Positions 42,099-53,134 of a stretch of 64,000 nt of DNA are shown one piece after another. Numbering within the stretch: position 1 is the stretch's first letter; each line of letters begins with the position of its first letter. The stretch covers positions 18,772,704 through 18,836,703 of the forward strand of contig NC_085055.1 of NCBI RefSeq assembly GCF_963662255.1. The letters run 5' to 3'. Under the pieces are notes generated by a model, which worked only from the letters and a program-made list of their open reading frames with translations, was not told the DNA's origin and ran no database searches. Origin of the DNA: Cinclus cinclus (lineage: Eukaryota > Chordata > Aves > Passeriformes > Cinclidae). The position numbers and the translations under genes are program-made.

Positions 42099-42181
42099 CC
42101 AATCGCTATTGCTCTAATGACTGACATATTGGCTGACCCAATTAGAAAAGCTGGTAATTCCTCTATGGTAACATATTTAAG
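42099..42181 (+). promoter_or_regulatory. LTR promoter: CCAAT boxes and TATA-like box
   Basis: CCAAT occurs at 42099-42103 and 42138-42142, and its inverse ATTGG at 42128-42132. A TATA-like TATTTAA follows at 42174-42180. Three CCAAT-type motifs within 75 bases upstream of a TATA-like box are typical of a retroviral U3 promoter reading rightward. If active, transcription would start near 42200-42210, just after the A-run. Activity is inferred from the motifs only. Confidence 0.5.
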
Positions 42182-42239
42182 GAGAAAAAAAAAAAAAAAA
42201 AAGAAGAAGCTGGATGCTCCCTTTCTTGCTGCCCTTGGA

Positions 42240-42790
42240 GGAGGATGGCATGGGCCCCTGGACGCTGTCCCGGTGCCACCAGGCCACGCCAACAGGACAA
42301 CAGGACCGTCCTGGTGCCACAAGCAACGTGGCTGGGACGAGTCCAGGAGCGGCCTCGTGGTCAGCACCGGGGGTGGCTCGAGGGGCCGGGGACAAGAGCG
42401 GCCGCGTGGCCACCGCCAACCCGGGCACGGCCACGTGGGCGAGACCGCGTGGCGGGGCAGTCTCGGCGTGGCTCACCACGAACTTGGTTTGCTTAGCTGC
42501 TTTCAGCCAGCCACGCTGCGGGCAGAAGGACGAAAGCAGCGGCAGAGGCGTTTCTTGTTTCAGGCCCCACGTGAAGGGCAGCGCGGCAGCGGGGACCGCG
42601 CGAGACACGGCGAGGGACAGCCAGCCATCCCCTGAGCGCTGGGCCCGGACAAGGGCAGCCTTCCGGCGCTGCAGAACTCCACCAGCACTGCTCCAGCTGA
42701 CCACGCTGCAGAACAAATGGACCCACCGCTCTCTGCCGAGTCAGAGAATGGGAAAGGTGAAGGCACGTGAGGAGAACGACTTGGCAAAAC
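42240..42790 (+). other. CpG-dense core of the LTR (CpG-island-like)
   Basis: By eye there are about 44 CpG dinucleotides between about 42280 and 42760, while typical 500-base stretches elsewhere in the window have only a few. The segment contains a NotI-type octamer at 42398-42405 and three CACGTG E-boxes (42432-42437, 42568-42573, 42764-42769). It lies directly downstream of the LTR promoter. Open frames of 172-209 codons on both strands here reflect high GC and few stop codons. They have no retroviral or cellular domain that I can recognise, so I do not call them genes. Confidence 0.7.
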
Positions 42791-43419
42791 TAAAGTGCAA
42801 AGGAGGGAGGGGGAGGAGGATGTGCTCCGAGCATCGGAGCTGAGACTCCTCTGCAAGCCCTGGTGACAACCCTGAGACAGCAAACTGCTTCCCTGTAATT
42901 CATCAAGTACATGGGGGATGCAGCATTCACCCACAGCCCATGAAAAGAGGGAACTCCTGCTCGAGCATGTGGATGCTAAAATGCTGTGATCTGGTAAGAG
43001 GCTTGAATGCTTACTTTCAGAGACAGAGGAAGAGGACCCTTGCTTTTGTGCTAGAACAGCTTGAAAACTACACCCCATGAATAAATGGCCCACGAAAAAG
43101 CAGTTGTGGGAAAACTGCTTTGCCCATGGGAGGGTCTTTGATGTTGCAGCAGGTTCTGGGCAGACTGTTACTTGTGAAAATTAGAACCACATCAGAAAAG
43201 TTCACAGAAAACTGCCTCCCGTGGAAAAGGCCCCATGACATAGCAAATAGACTCCTTTCCCTAAGTGAACTGAAAAACTATTTTTAGAAGCAGCAAACCA
43301 ACTAAAAGCCCCATGTTTTGTCTCCCTGCAGTGGGAAGGGAAGAAGGGCTGAGGGGAAGAGGAGGGAAGGTGTTCTAAAGGTTTATTTTGGTGCCCATTA
43401 TTCTTCTTTTACTTCTGTT

Positions 43420-43425
43420 AATAAA
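43420..43425 (+). terminator. Poly(A) signal of the LTR
   Basis: AATAAA sits in a T-rich context and is followed within 40 bases by T-rich and TG-containing sequence, as expected for cleavage at the R/U5 border of an LTR. A second AATAAA at 43509-43514 is a possible alternative. With a start near 42200, the R region would be about 1.2 kb. This is unusually long for retroviruses in general, but fits the long LTRs I recall for avian ERVL elements. Confidence 0.45.
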
Positions 43426-43614
43426 GTTTTCTTTATACCTTTTAAGTTTTGAGTCTCTTTTGCCCTATAAGTGTTTCTTCCCAATCCTAACCTCAACTCA
43501 TAAATCCCAATAAAATATTTTCTTTCCCCCTCCTCTGCTTAACTATAGCAGAAGAGAATGAGTGAATTATTTTCATGAGTGCATTGGTGTTTTGCCAGCA
43601 TCAACTCCCTGACA

Positions 43615-46600
43615 ACTTCCCATGCATATCACAAATTCATGATCAGCTTCTCCATTGGCTTATCATGGTATGATTCAGACAGTGGACAGAAAACCTTTAG
43701 TTTTACTCTACTGATAGCCAAAAAATGGCACTGCACACAAGATGAAAGTATGGCTCATTTTTCTTCAAACTGTTACTGCAGAGTTACAAAAGTCTTAGGT
43801 ATGTGTGCATAACCACAGTCTTTATTTCCCTTTTGAACTAGTCTAGGTTTGTACTCATTCTCTTAAAATAATTCATTTAACAAGGTGGGGGAGAAGAGCT
43901 TCTATGCAAATTAAAATATTTCTAAGACTTTCTTCTCTTCATCACAAAAATGAGTGGAAAATCCAGTCAGTTTCAGTTCACAACTTTATTTCATCCTACC
44001 ATCTTGTTCACTGAGTTATTGGAAAGAAATCCAAATTAGAGCATAAAGGCTAACCAGGGATGTGTTCATGATCTCACAACTAAACTGTACAAGTAATTAA
44101 AATCGACACCACATATCCTGCACATTAGCAGGAAATTATCTTCATACTCTTTGAAGTCTATAATAAAGCCAAATACCTGAAGCCAGCAGCATCCAATGGG
44201 ACAGACAGGCATTATCCTGCTGCGTCCTTTCTTCTCCCCTCTGGCTATGAAATTTTAATGTGTAACCTCCATTTAATTATCACCTTTGTCTCCTCTGCAT
44301 GAGGGAATGTCAAAGAATAGCTTTTATTACTGCAAGTTTACTTTCCTCTTGATAAGCTCTCAGCCAAGAGGCAAAGCAACAGTCTGAGTTTGACTTCCCT
44401 TCTTCACCCCAGACTAATAGTACTATAACTACAGCCAGGCCCAAACCTCTGTTAAAATTAAACCTACCTCTGTGCCCAATAAGTGCCTCCAGCAGGACAA
44501 AATAAATCTAGCTAACTATGAGTAATGAAATCATGCTGCAAGAAAATTCAAAATACCTGACAGTCCACAAGAACAAGTGGTCTCTCTTTTGAACCCAATT
44601 CATATATAGTCTATAGCCACAAGGATTTACTTTTTTTTTGGCTCCCCTTCAAGCCTACTTCAGCAGCAAAACAGGCTATAATATTTCTGCACCCACAAAA
44701 GCATTTTGAAGTCTTCCTTTAACCTTCAAACAACAGTTCAGAGACGTGTCTGACCTAACTCATGTCCTACAGCTTGGCAAGTTTGAGATGCCCCATGCAC
44801 TGAGCCCAAACAAACACTCAGAGCTGCTGTGGCACCCATCCATCCACCCTCACTGCTACTAGAAGCAGCACCCCTGGTATGGGCAGAGGAGAATCCTGAC
44901 CATACCCCCACTGCTCTCACTGATTGCTGGCTAACAGGAGCCTCTCAGCTGCACAGGGAAACTCTTACAAGTTAGAGGGAAAATACTGAGTTTTCTAACA
45001 TCACCCAACAGCTCCTGAATCAAACAAAATCTTTTCCACTGCTACAAAGGAGTTGATGTGAAATAGCTCAAATATCTCCTATAATTGCAAAGTTTATTCT
45101 ATCTAGAAAATCCACTATAAAGCCACTCATGACTTATAGGGTATTTTATGTCATGTCATTGCAATAATTTTTCCTATGGTGTTCATATAAATATATATGG
45201 AAAGAAAGTTCAGCTCATTTTTTTACATTTAAAGATGTTCCTTACCAGTAAGAATCCACCCCAAGGTGTGGAATGTTCATTTTCCTGGAAAACATGAGGT
45301 TAAGCCAGCTCTAGAACAGAATACAAAGAGGATAAGACAGTCCTCTGTGACACACAGCTACACGATGTGAGTAAGTGAGATCTGGGTTACTTAAACAGCA
45401 CAGTTCTGCCACTTTGACATATTCACAAATCATGAGCCAAATCCCTTGGAATTCCAAACACTGCTTAAGAACCATGAATTTTACAAAATTAAAATAGTGT
45501 GGATTTCCTGTTATTTCCCTATGTGTACTTAAGCGGTCAGGATCACATTTCTAGCTACATTTCCCTTATGGCACTCTTGGCTAAAAAAAAGATTTCTCTT
45601 TTATTTTTCTTTCACACTGAAAGTGAGATGTTTCTGCACTCACTCTAAGGGCTGGCACCATGGCACAGATGTGTTTGAGAAGTGGAGGCTTGGGAGAAGT
45701 CACCTCTGCTTAGGCTTGGACCACGTGACTCACCTCTGCTGTTTGCAAAAAAAAAAAAAAACAAAATAGTGAATGAAACAAGACATGAGTGTTGAGGGAT
45801 TAAGTCCTTACAAGATTAATCAGATTTTTGTTCCTCTGCTGGTCATTGTGTTCAAGCATAAGTTTTAATTGTGTGATACTGCAGTACAATGGGAAATAAA
45901 CAGCTATGCCAATGATACCAACAGAGGTTTTCGTAGAGTCCCCACAGGACAGGAACCAAGTATAAAATTCAGTCTATCTTGTATCATAATAGGTTTCCTG
46001 GGAAAGATGTTACAAAAATCCCCATGGCAAACTGTGGACATCTGCTCTGCTCATACTTCTTTGTTCCATGCACTCACACACAACTAGTTTAATTGCAACG
46101 AAGAGGTTAAGAAACAGCATAACTAGGCCCCCAAAATGATTTCCATGAAACCCATTTTTTCTTAGTTGCTAAGAAAATAAACTCTTAATCAAAATCAGCA
46201 TGTCTGTGCTTTTAATTACATCCCCTAACTGAGAGAAGAACAATTTAGCATCATGCAATACAATATTAGACTGACCTTCAGAATCAAAGTTACATTAAAA
46301 CGTTATCAATTTTCAAAGACTAATTAAGGAGCACCAAGAAGGTGCGCTCCTTGGTGTATAAATAAATCTTCTTGCCTCTAAAAGCAGGCCAGTGATTTCC
46401 AAGGTGCACAGACTCCATCCTCTCACTCACCTTTGAGTCTGCATTTTGTCCCCTGCCCTTGCCTGCTCCACTCCCACTCATGGGCCCCACTCAGCTCCAG
46501 CAGGTTCTTTGCTCACCATTCCCAGCTGCTCAGAGAAACCCACACAGGCAGCCCCTCTCCTCCTGTTGTGGAGCAGCAGACACAGAACCCCCACAGAAAA

Positions 46601-48302
46601 TCACCTGTGAGCCCCCAGACCCCATGTACTCCTGTCACTTTTATCAAGACATGCCACTGCACAAAGCTGATGGGAATTGAGCAGCTGGTTCACAGCAGCT
46701 CCACTGTCCTTAGGGACAGGGATCTGTCTCACCCTACCTGTTTCCCTTAGGACTATGGACTTTGGGATACTTCAGGGTCATGAGCATGGGACAGAGCACC
46801 TTACTGCCACAAAGGAAGGAAGTGGTACTGTAGCTTTATTACAGGGCCAAGTCCAAGGCATAAGAGCTAAATCCCAGAACTTACACATTTCACACATCTA
46901 AATCCAAAACCCTACACATTTCACATAAATCTCACCAGTGACTCTTAAAGTTACACAAGAGCAAGCCTGAATCAGGATGGGTGCTTATACTTGCATCAGG
47001 AGCTCCAACCCACTTCTGAATTTGTTTCTAACATCTCCAAAATAATTATGTCAGGTGTAGGACATCAATTACACTTCTCACAACATCTTGAAATCTCATT
47101 TCTATAATGAAACATCAAGAAATTACACATCTACTGAGATAGTGCCTTCTTTATCAGCAAAGTGCTAATTAGAAATTTTAGTCTATTAAATACTTGCAGT
47201 TGACTATTGTACTTCAATCCAGCCTTCATCAGACATAAATCAGATATATTCTATATGCTTTCAAAATACAACCAGGTATAATGTATTCCCTGGCCACTCA
47301 GAAGAAAAAATGCAGTGTCACTAATGGCTGGAACAGACAAGTAGCTAAAATATGTTGTGATGGAGAAAATGGTTGGATTTCTCCAGAGCAGTTCCATCCC
47401 CTGAAGTTATTATCACACATGGACATTGTTGTTACATTGAGTGGCTGGTGTTTTCATATTCTGTGAGGACTTTATTTAACTGACAACTGCAAAAATAAAC
47501 TATATCTCCACCAACCTGGATACCCAGCTTTGCATTCTATCCTTCATTTTCCCAGACCTGTTACAAGAGACTCTGAATAAGGTATACATAGCTCACAGAA
47601 AGCACCTCTTGAGGAGGTGATGGAATTTCTGCTGTGCCACACCACACCAAATTAAACCCATTATACCTTCAAAGGCACCTTGCAACTCCAGCAGATGGGC
47701 CAGAACTGCACCCAGCCAAGAGACATTGTTATGTGCATTAAATGTTTGTTGAGGGCAAGGTTCCCAGCCTGGGATAATGAATTAGCTATCAAGGATGCTC
47801 TGTCCATATGCAACAGATGTGATGTAGGTCTGTAACAGCTCAGCTTTTAAAAGCCAAACCTCATAACATCTACGAGAAGCAAAGGAGAGGCTAAATCCAT
47901 CACGGCAGCAAAGCCCTGTGAAGACACATTTGTAGTAACATCCTCATGCCCCTTAAGCTGCCAGAAGCCAGGTGTTTTTGAGGAACACAGAAAAAGTTCC
48001 AATAACAGATCCACTTAGTCTGGAGAACAGTAACACAAAAACACTCAGTGAATAAACTCAGAGTCACCTGAAGAAATAAATATCGACAATGTATCATTAT
48101 TATATTTGTTTTTCCCTCAGGAAATTAATTTTCACTTTATGTAGACTTGAGCTCAATCTCTTCCTTTCATCAGTTATTTCAGTCCATTTGCACAAGACAT
48201 TCTAAAGCAGGCAGATATAATCACACAAGTAAAGTGTGAGGAGTCCACTTCAAGGAAAATGCAATTCTCCCATCTACTTACTGGACGTTAGGGTCACACA
48301 CT
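43615..48302. other. Non-coding unique DNA right of the LTR
   Basis: No internal retroviral sequence follows the LTR. Frames stay at or below 105 codons (46433-46750, plus). A 30-base unit beginning 'tacacatttcaca' is imperfectly doubled near 46882-46930. Confidence 0.65.
46326..46352. repeat. Hairpin beside a TATA-like motif
   Basis: Arms aaggagcacc / ggtgcgctcctt pair with one 2-base bulge around the loop aagaa. 'TATAAATAAAT' follows five bases later. Confidence 0.5.
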
Positions 48303-48361
48303 GATGGCCTGATTTTGCACCCAGACAAAAGCAGCTGCTTTAACTCATGTAAACTGCTCCA
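48303..48361 (+). repeat. Possible fossil of an old reptile/bird repeat
   Basis: 'gatggcctgattttgcacc' followed by 'gctttaactcatgtaaactg' resembles, from memory, another part of the reptile/bird repeat that carries 'ggcctgatcctgca' and 'ttaactttacgcatg'. The match is partial, and the family cannot be named without a library. Confidence 0.35.
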
Positions 48362-48956
48362 CAAAGAGACGAAGTTGGACATCTCCCCATTTCTCAGTTC
48401 AGTTTTTTTTCTCTCTCTCTTTAAGGAAGACTTCAGGTGTTTATTTTCTTCTTCCTTGACTTTCTGTTTGTAAATCCTTCACTTGGATTATGGTAACTGT
48501 ACTGTGTTAAGAGAGCCCAAGTACAAGACTCCTAAGTTCATTCCTCTTGTATGGACTTGATTCCTGCATACCTGACTACTCTCCAGCTCAAAGGATTTGT
48601 GGCAGTAGGTATGGTTCCACGTGTGCCTAGAACCCTTAGGAAAAAAACCCCAATGTGTTATTTACAAACAAAGCATACATGTTTTTCCTCAGAATTATCA
48701 GGATTCTTCTAATGGAAGCACCAAGGTTGACTAAATCAGCACCACTTCTCCAATGGCAATGTTACAAACATGAAAGCTCTCCAGACACCATATATAGGCC
48801 CAACAAGCAACAGACTGGGATTGGCAAAAGTCTCCAAACCTCATCACAGTGGAAATATTGATTGCACCCCCTTCCAGATGTTATTAATGTTTTCTGCTGC
48901 CAGTCAAGCCAAAGCTGTTGTCTGCAGAGGCTCAATCAGCTGATATGATACGGCTG

Positions 48957-48976
48957 CAGATGTTCCAAAACATCTG
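48957..48976. repeat. Perfect 8-bp hairpin
   Basis: Arms cagatgtt / aacatctg around ccaa. The word 'cagatgtttt' recurs about 50 bases downstream. Confidence 0.5.
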
Positions 48977-49601
48977 TTTTATAAAAAAAGTAACTTTGTG
49001 AGAACTACAGATGTTTTCCACCTTATTATTAAACTACTCTCAGCTACAGAGTCCACTGTGTGTTCTTGTGGTCAGTGACCAGTTATGCTGCATGGTAAAT
49101 TCACCCAAAACATAATTACAGGATTTGCAGGAATTAAAACAAGTTTCAGATGGTCACAAATCTACCAGTCCAGCCTATTCTAATCTTAGATATAATAGCA
49201 AAAGGGATGACCAAAGAACCACAAAATGCATTTGCTGAATCTTCGGAACTTTCAAAACACAGAAAAGGAGACCCAAAGCAGCTTTCTTTACTGCATGATT
49301 ACTGACTGAAATCCATGCTCAGACTTGACTGCTTCTCTCTACAAAAAACCTTGTAGCTCTCAACTGGCAGGGCTGAAATCCCTTGTTTGGGCTCAACAAG
49401 CAAGGCTGACCTGCTTAGCATGGTCTCTAAAGTCCCCAGTGCCTTTGGCTTGCCCTGAACACTTCAGGAGCAGACATTCCAACCAGGATCTGAAGTCTGA
49501 CAGAAACTCTGTTCAGATTGTCCTGCCTTCCCCATATCACTAGATGGGGAGGAAATCATGGAACAACCCACACGTGGAAGAGATTACTTGCATTATTAAT
49601 T

Positions 49602-49621
49602 AAAAAAAAAAAAAAAAAAAA
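49602..49621 (+). repeat. A-run, 20 bases, with A-rich tail
   Basis: Followed by 'gaacaaaaaaacaaaaac', an A-rich decayed extension. Confidence 0.9.
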
Positions 49622-51191
49622 GAACAAAAAAACAAAAACACTAACGCACAGCAGAGTTGCATCTTTGGCTGGTAGAGACTAATGTAATTCCATTATCTGG
49701 GTATTTTACTCTCCAGGAGATCTATAACTCTAAAAAATTTCACCAAATAATACCTCACCACAGACAGTGACATTGCTCACAGATGCCTGTCACTCATTTA
49801 ATAAAAAGGTAGTAAAAAGCAGAAGAGCTGGCAACACTGAGGGACTGAATCTGAGGCAGACTGGATGAGTTATTTTTCTTTAAACAATAAAAAATATTGA
49901 GCTCTACCTTCAAAAAAATCGTTTCTTGGTAAAAATTAGAAGATGAGATATTGGCTGAATTTTAATCCTATCTAGCACTATATGGACTAGTAGTATTTGC
50001 CTAGGTGCTTTCAGGTGTGATTTAAAAATCCAGGTTAGGCACCCTGCTTCACTGTGCCCGCAGGGGGAAAAGTGCTCCTGGAGACCAAGTCAGAACAGCT
50101 GAATTATTATCTCTGAGGGGACAGGGGTTCTAGAGATTTCCTTTACTTTGTCCAGCATTCTGAGAGCACAGCTGCCATGTATAAGGAGCAAACACCCACC
50201 CTCAACCACTATTCCAAGACTCCTGAAGAAAAGAGAACCAACTGACTGCTGCACCAAGCAATTTGAAGCACTCTAAGGAGCCTTGCAAGCAATACTGGTA
50301 CTGGGATATTTAAAAGTAACTCACTGCAATTAGCAAACTTAAATACCTCTACCTAGCTCCAAGTGCAGCTTTCACCAAGCCTCATCTCGAGGATATTTGC
50401 CTATCTTTTGAAGATGTGCTTTGATATCAATAGCAAAGAGATAAAATACAAAATCACTATTAATTACTTCTTATAGGCAGTAATTTGAGAAAAGGTGCCA
50501 ACATGCAATTATTACATGCAATTTTTAGACTTTAAGAATTGCAGCTCAGCCTAGGAATTTAATTCGTGAAAGATAACAGGATCCAGGAAGGAAGAACTTA
50601 GACCACAAGTCATTATCTATAACAGCTTGAAGAAAAGGTATCAAGATACCCTCTCATCTCAGGCAGAACAGACAGGCAGATTTCCTCACTGCTTTAGTAG
50701 AGCACAATGGAAGAATAGAGGCATAAAATGAATTGGAGTTTCTTTACAAGGTCAAAAGTATAGAAATTCACAAACACAGAATTTTAACTTTGATGGTAAA
50801 ACAGAGTTTGGCTGAAAGTCTCCCAAAAATCTGCTGGCCATTCATCTATAACCCTTAGTACACTCTTCCCAATCCTCCTGGTCACTTTGGTCAGCATTAA
50901 GTGTTTGAACATGGGCAGTATTTTCCTCTCAAAGAAGCCATGAAGACACAACAGAATTCATGTTGGACATCGGTCAGAGAAATTACCAGGATGAAATACT
51001 AGTGTTTTGTGAAATGAAGACAAGGCGTATCTTGTTTCCCTCCAAGACTATTGCATATCAGTCTAAAAACGTAGAGAATTAAGGCTTAGCAGTAGAGCAA
51101 TCCAAATGAAACACATGATGCAGCTGGTTTTGTGATTTCACTTCTTGGCCAGAAGCTTTTTTTGCAAAATCAGCCATTTCTTGATAATTAA

Positions 51192-51221
51192 AAATCTTCA
51201 GCCAGTCGTAGTTGAAGATTT
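51192..51221. repeat. Perfect 9-bp inverted repeat
   Basis: Arms aaatcttca / tgaagattt with a 12-base spacer that contains one CpG. Confidence 0.5.
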
Positions 51222-52312
51222 ATATAACAGATTAGATAATCCAGGTGCTTGACATTCCTACAGGACTTCTTCTAAACCTTACAAAATATAATAAACGCAT
51301 TTTTTTCTACCAGAACCCATTGTAGATCTCTCTTCCAAAAGGAACTTACTATTACTAGAGCTTAAGTTTGTCAGCAGCTGCATATTAAAAAATGCCTGTG
51401 TTAGAGACAAAATGTTTTCCATTTCTTATTCCCATCTGCACTGAAAGTGGAGACTCTGCCAGTGGAGTAGAAGTCAGTGATTGGATTTGGTCTCCTCAGT
51501 CTTCGTGGCTAGACCAGGGGAATGCACAGGCTGTTCTGACAAGTTCCATGTTAAAAGAAGGATTGAGCTTGTATATATTAGGCATTTTATTTGCAGATGG
51601 AGGTGACAGGTAATAAGCTGCCTTCTCTTTCTAATACTTTCCTGATTTAAGTTTATCATGTCAAAGAACCAACATATGAGTTTTACATATTCCCTGTGTT
51701 TGTCTGTGTCAGGTAGAAGGATATGCTGTTGCACCAAAATGAGTTTTCTTGAAAAACAAACATTTCAGAGGAACCTGCAGGTTCCATGGTCCTGTCTATG
51801 CTCTTTTTCCCTCTCTTCTTTTTCTCTTGAGTTCAGCTCAGTCAGCCAGAGCACTCAGCACAGCCAGGGGTGACTGAGGGTCTGTGGCAGCTGCAGCACT
51901 GGGCAGGCAGCAGACCTGAGCTGGAAGAAGCCCATGCATTGCCACGAGAAGCAAAGGTGACCAAAAGGGCTGCCCTGCTCACTGTGGGGACACCAACCCC
52001 TGCCAATCTTGACCCTGCCCTCCCTCAGCCTCACAGTTTGCTCCCAAAAGTACTTCTGCCAAAACACTCCTGAGTACATACACTCTGCACCTCTTTCTGT
52101 CACAAATTTGGGCTTTGAAAATTAAACAGATTCAATACTACTTCAAGAATTAAAACCCTTCCAGTGGGGTTCTCTCATTTTTGTTTGTCTTTATACTACC
52201 ATGCACACTTCTGAGTTGTCTGCAATGCAATAAGGGGAAATTAATGCTAAATAGACTGCCAAGTTCTAATGTCTTTAACAGAAAGTGTGTATTGCTTAAA
52301 GCAAAGGAAGTT

Positions 52313-52341
52313 GGGGGGGGGGGGGGGCAAGGGTGGGAGCA
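52313..52341 (+). repeat. G15 run with following G-triplets
   Basis: Fifteen Gs (52313-52327) followed by 'caagggtgggagc'. G-tracts of three or more spaced by short loops fit an intramolecular G-quadruplex. Confidence 0.8.
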
Positions 52342-53075
52342 AAAACTGACATACCTACTCTGAAAATCCTTTGCCTCCTTTTGTTTACCTGCCAGAACTG
52401 AACTGCTGGGGCTTTTTGTGTTTCCTGTTGTATTTGATGACTTCCCTAACACCAAAAGCACTCAAAGGAATGCATCTCAGGGCAGTTTCAGGTGTTATTT
52501 ATGTCATCAGCTATTTAAAGGCAATCAGAGGAGCGTGAGGAGGCCCTGAACTCAGGTCTTGCAAGGCAAGAAAATTTCAAGTCTCTCTTAAATAACAGTA
52601 ACCTCAAAGGACTTAGAACTCTTATTGTTTGAGTCAGTGGGAGTTTCAGCACTGAATTTTTTGAGAACATGCCAAGGTCCTAGGAAGTAGTTAATTAATA
52701 TCTCTCCAGGAAATCTGAAAACTTCCTCTCTCATGAATTTTAACAGAAGTTTCTGGAATGATTCTCAGATTTCATGTCTGCATATCCGGTGTTTAACAAG
52801 ACCAGATCTCCACTGCCATTGCTTTTCTTTTTTGGTACTTGTCTTTGTAAGCCTGGGAGAACTGTCTTTAGGAGTAAATATTGTGAGACCAGCAAATTCT
52901 CTGAAAAGAAGGCTTCATTGAACAATGAGAAACAGCGTTGTGTATTGTAGCTTTGTTTTCATAAATTAAGAATTATGGTTTGGAAACCTGAATCAGAAGT
53001 CTTCAAAATTGGATTTTCCCACCTCTCTTTCAGTCCCAAGCAATATTCTTGCTTGGTTAATGTTTTCTTTGGGTA

Positions 53076-53134
53076 AAACCCTGGCCCCACTGAACTCAGT
53101 GGGAGCACTGCCATTTATTTCAGCAAAGCCAGCA
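53076..53134. repeat. Fossil of an old reptile/bird interspersed repeat
   Basis: The stretch 'ctggccccactgaactcag', then 'tgggagcactgccatttatt' and 'tcagcaaagccag', forms an imperfect inverted repeat. It resembles a motif common in reptile and bird genomes, built around a palindromic 'attgacttcaatggg' core. I recognise the pattern from general knowledge and cannot name the family. It is too short and diverged for a firm call. Confidence 0.4.

Larger units (their letters stand above)
42002..43614 (+). mobile_element. ERVL-type endogenous retrovirus solo LTR
   Basis: This 1.6 kb segment has the order of a complete retroviral LTR. It shows a U3-like start with inverted and direct CCAAT boxes, a TATA-like box near 42174, a long GC-rich transcribed part, AATAAA near 43420, and a T-rich end finishing in a CA dinucleotide near 43614. 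The 5' end, the stretch around the TATA-like box, the repeated short modules containing 'cccatg' at 42930-43240, and the T-rich 3' part all resemble, from memory, LTRs of the avian ERVL (GGERVL-like) group. No gag, pol or env reading frame lies beside it, so it is called a solo LTR, the usual product of recombination between two LTRs. No clear target-site duplication was found: the flanks read ccagc and acttc. The boundaries could be off by tens of bases. The copy looks diverged in its 3' half. Family assignment needs a repeat-library comparison. Confidence 0.7.
48362..53075. other. Non-coding unique DNA
   Basis: Frames reach 103 codons (52150-52461, minus), partly opened by the G-run on the other strand. 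The palindrome ggtatcaagatacc sits at 50637-50650. No gene or transposon was recognised. Confidence 0.65.

Noticed and set aside
42177..42843. Open frames of 172-209 codons as protein-coding genes
   Set aside because: They lie in the GC-rich body of an LTR, overlap in antisense, and show no domain; low stop density from high GC explains them.
42002..43614. Complete provirus
   Set aside because: Only one LTR is visible, with no gag, pol or env sequence and no second LTR within the window.
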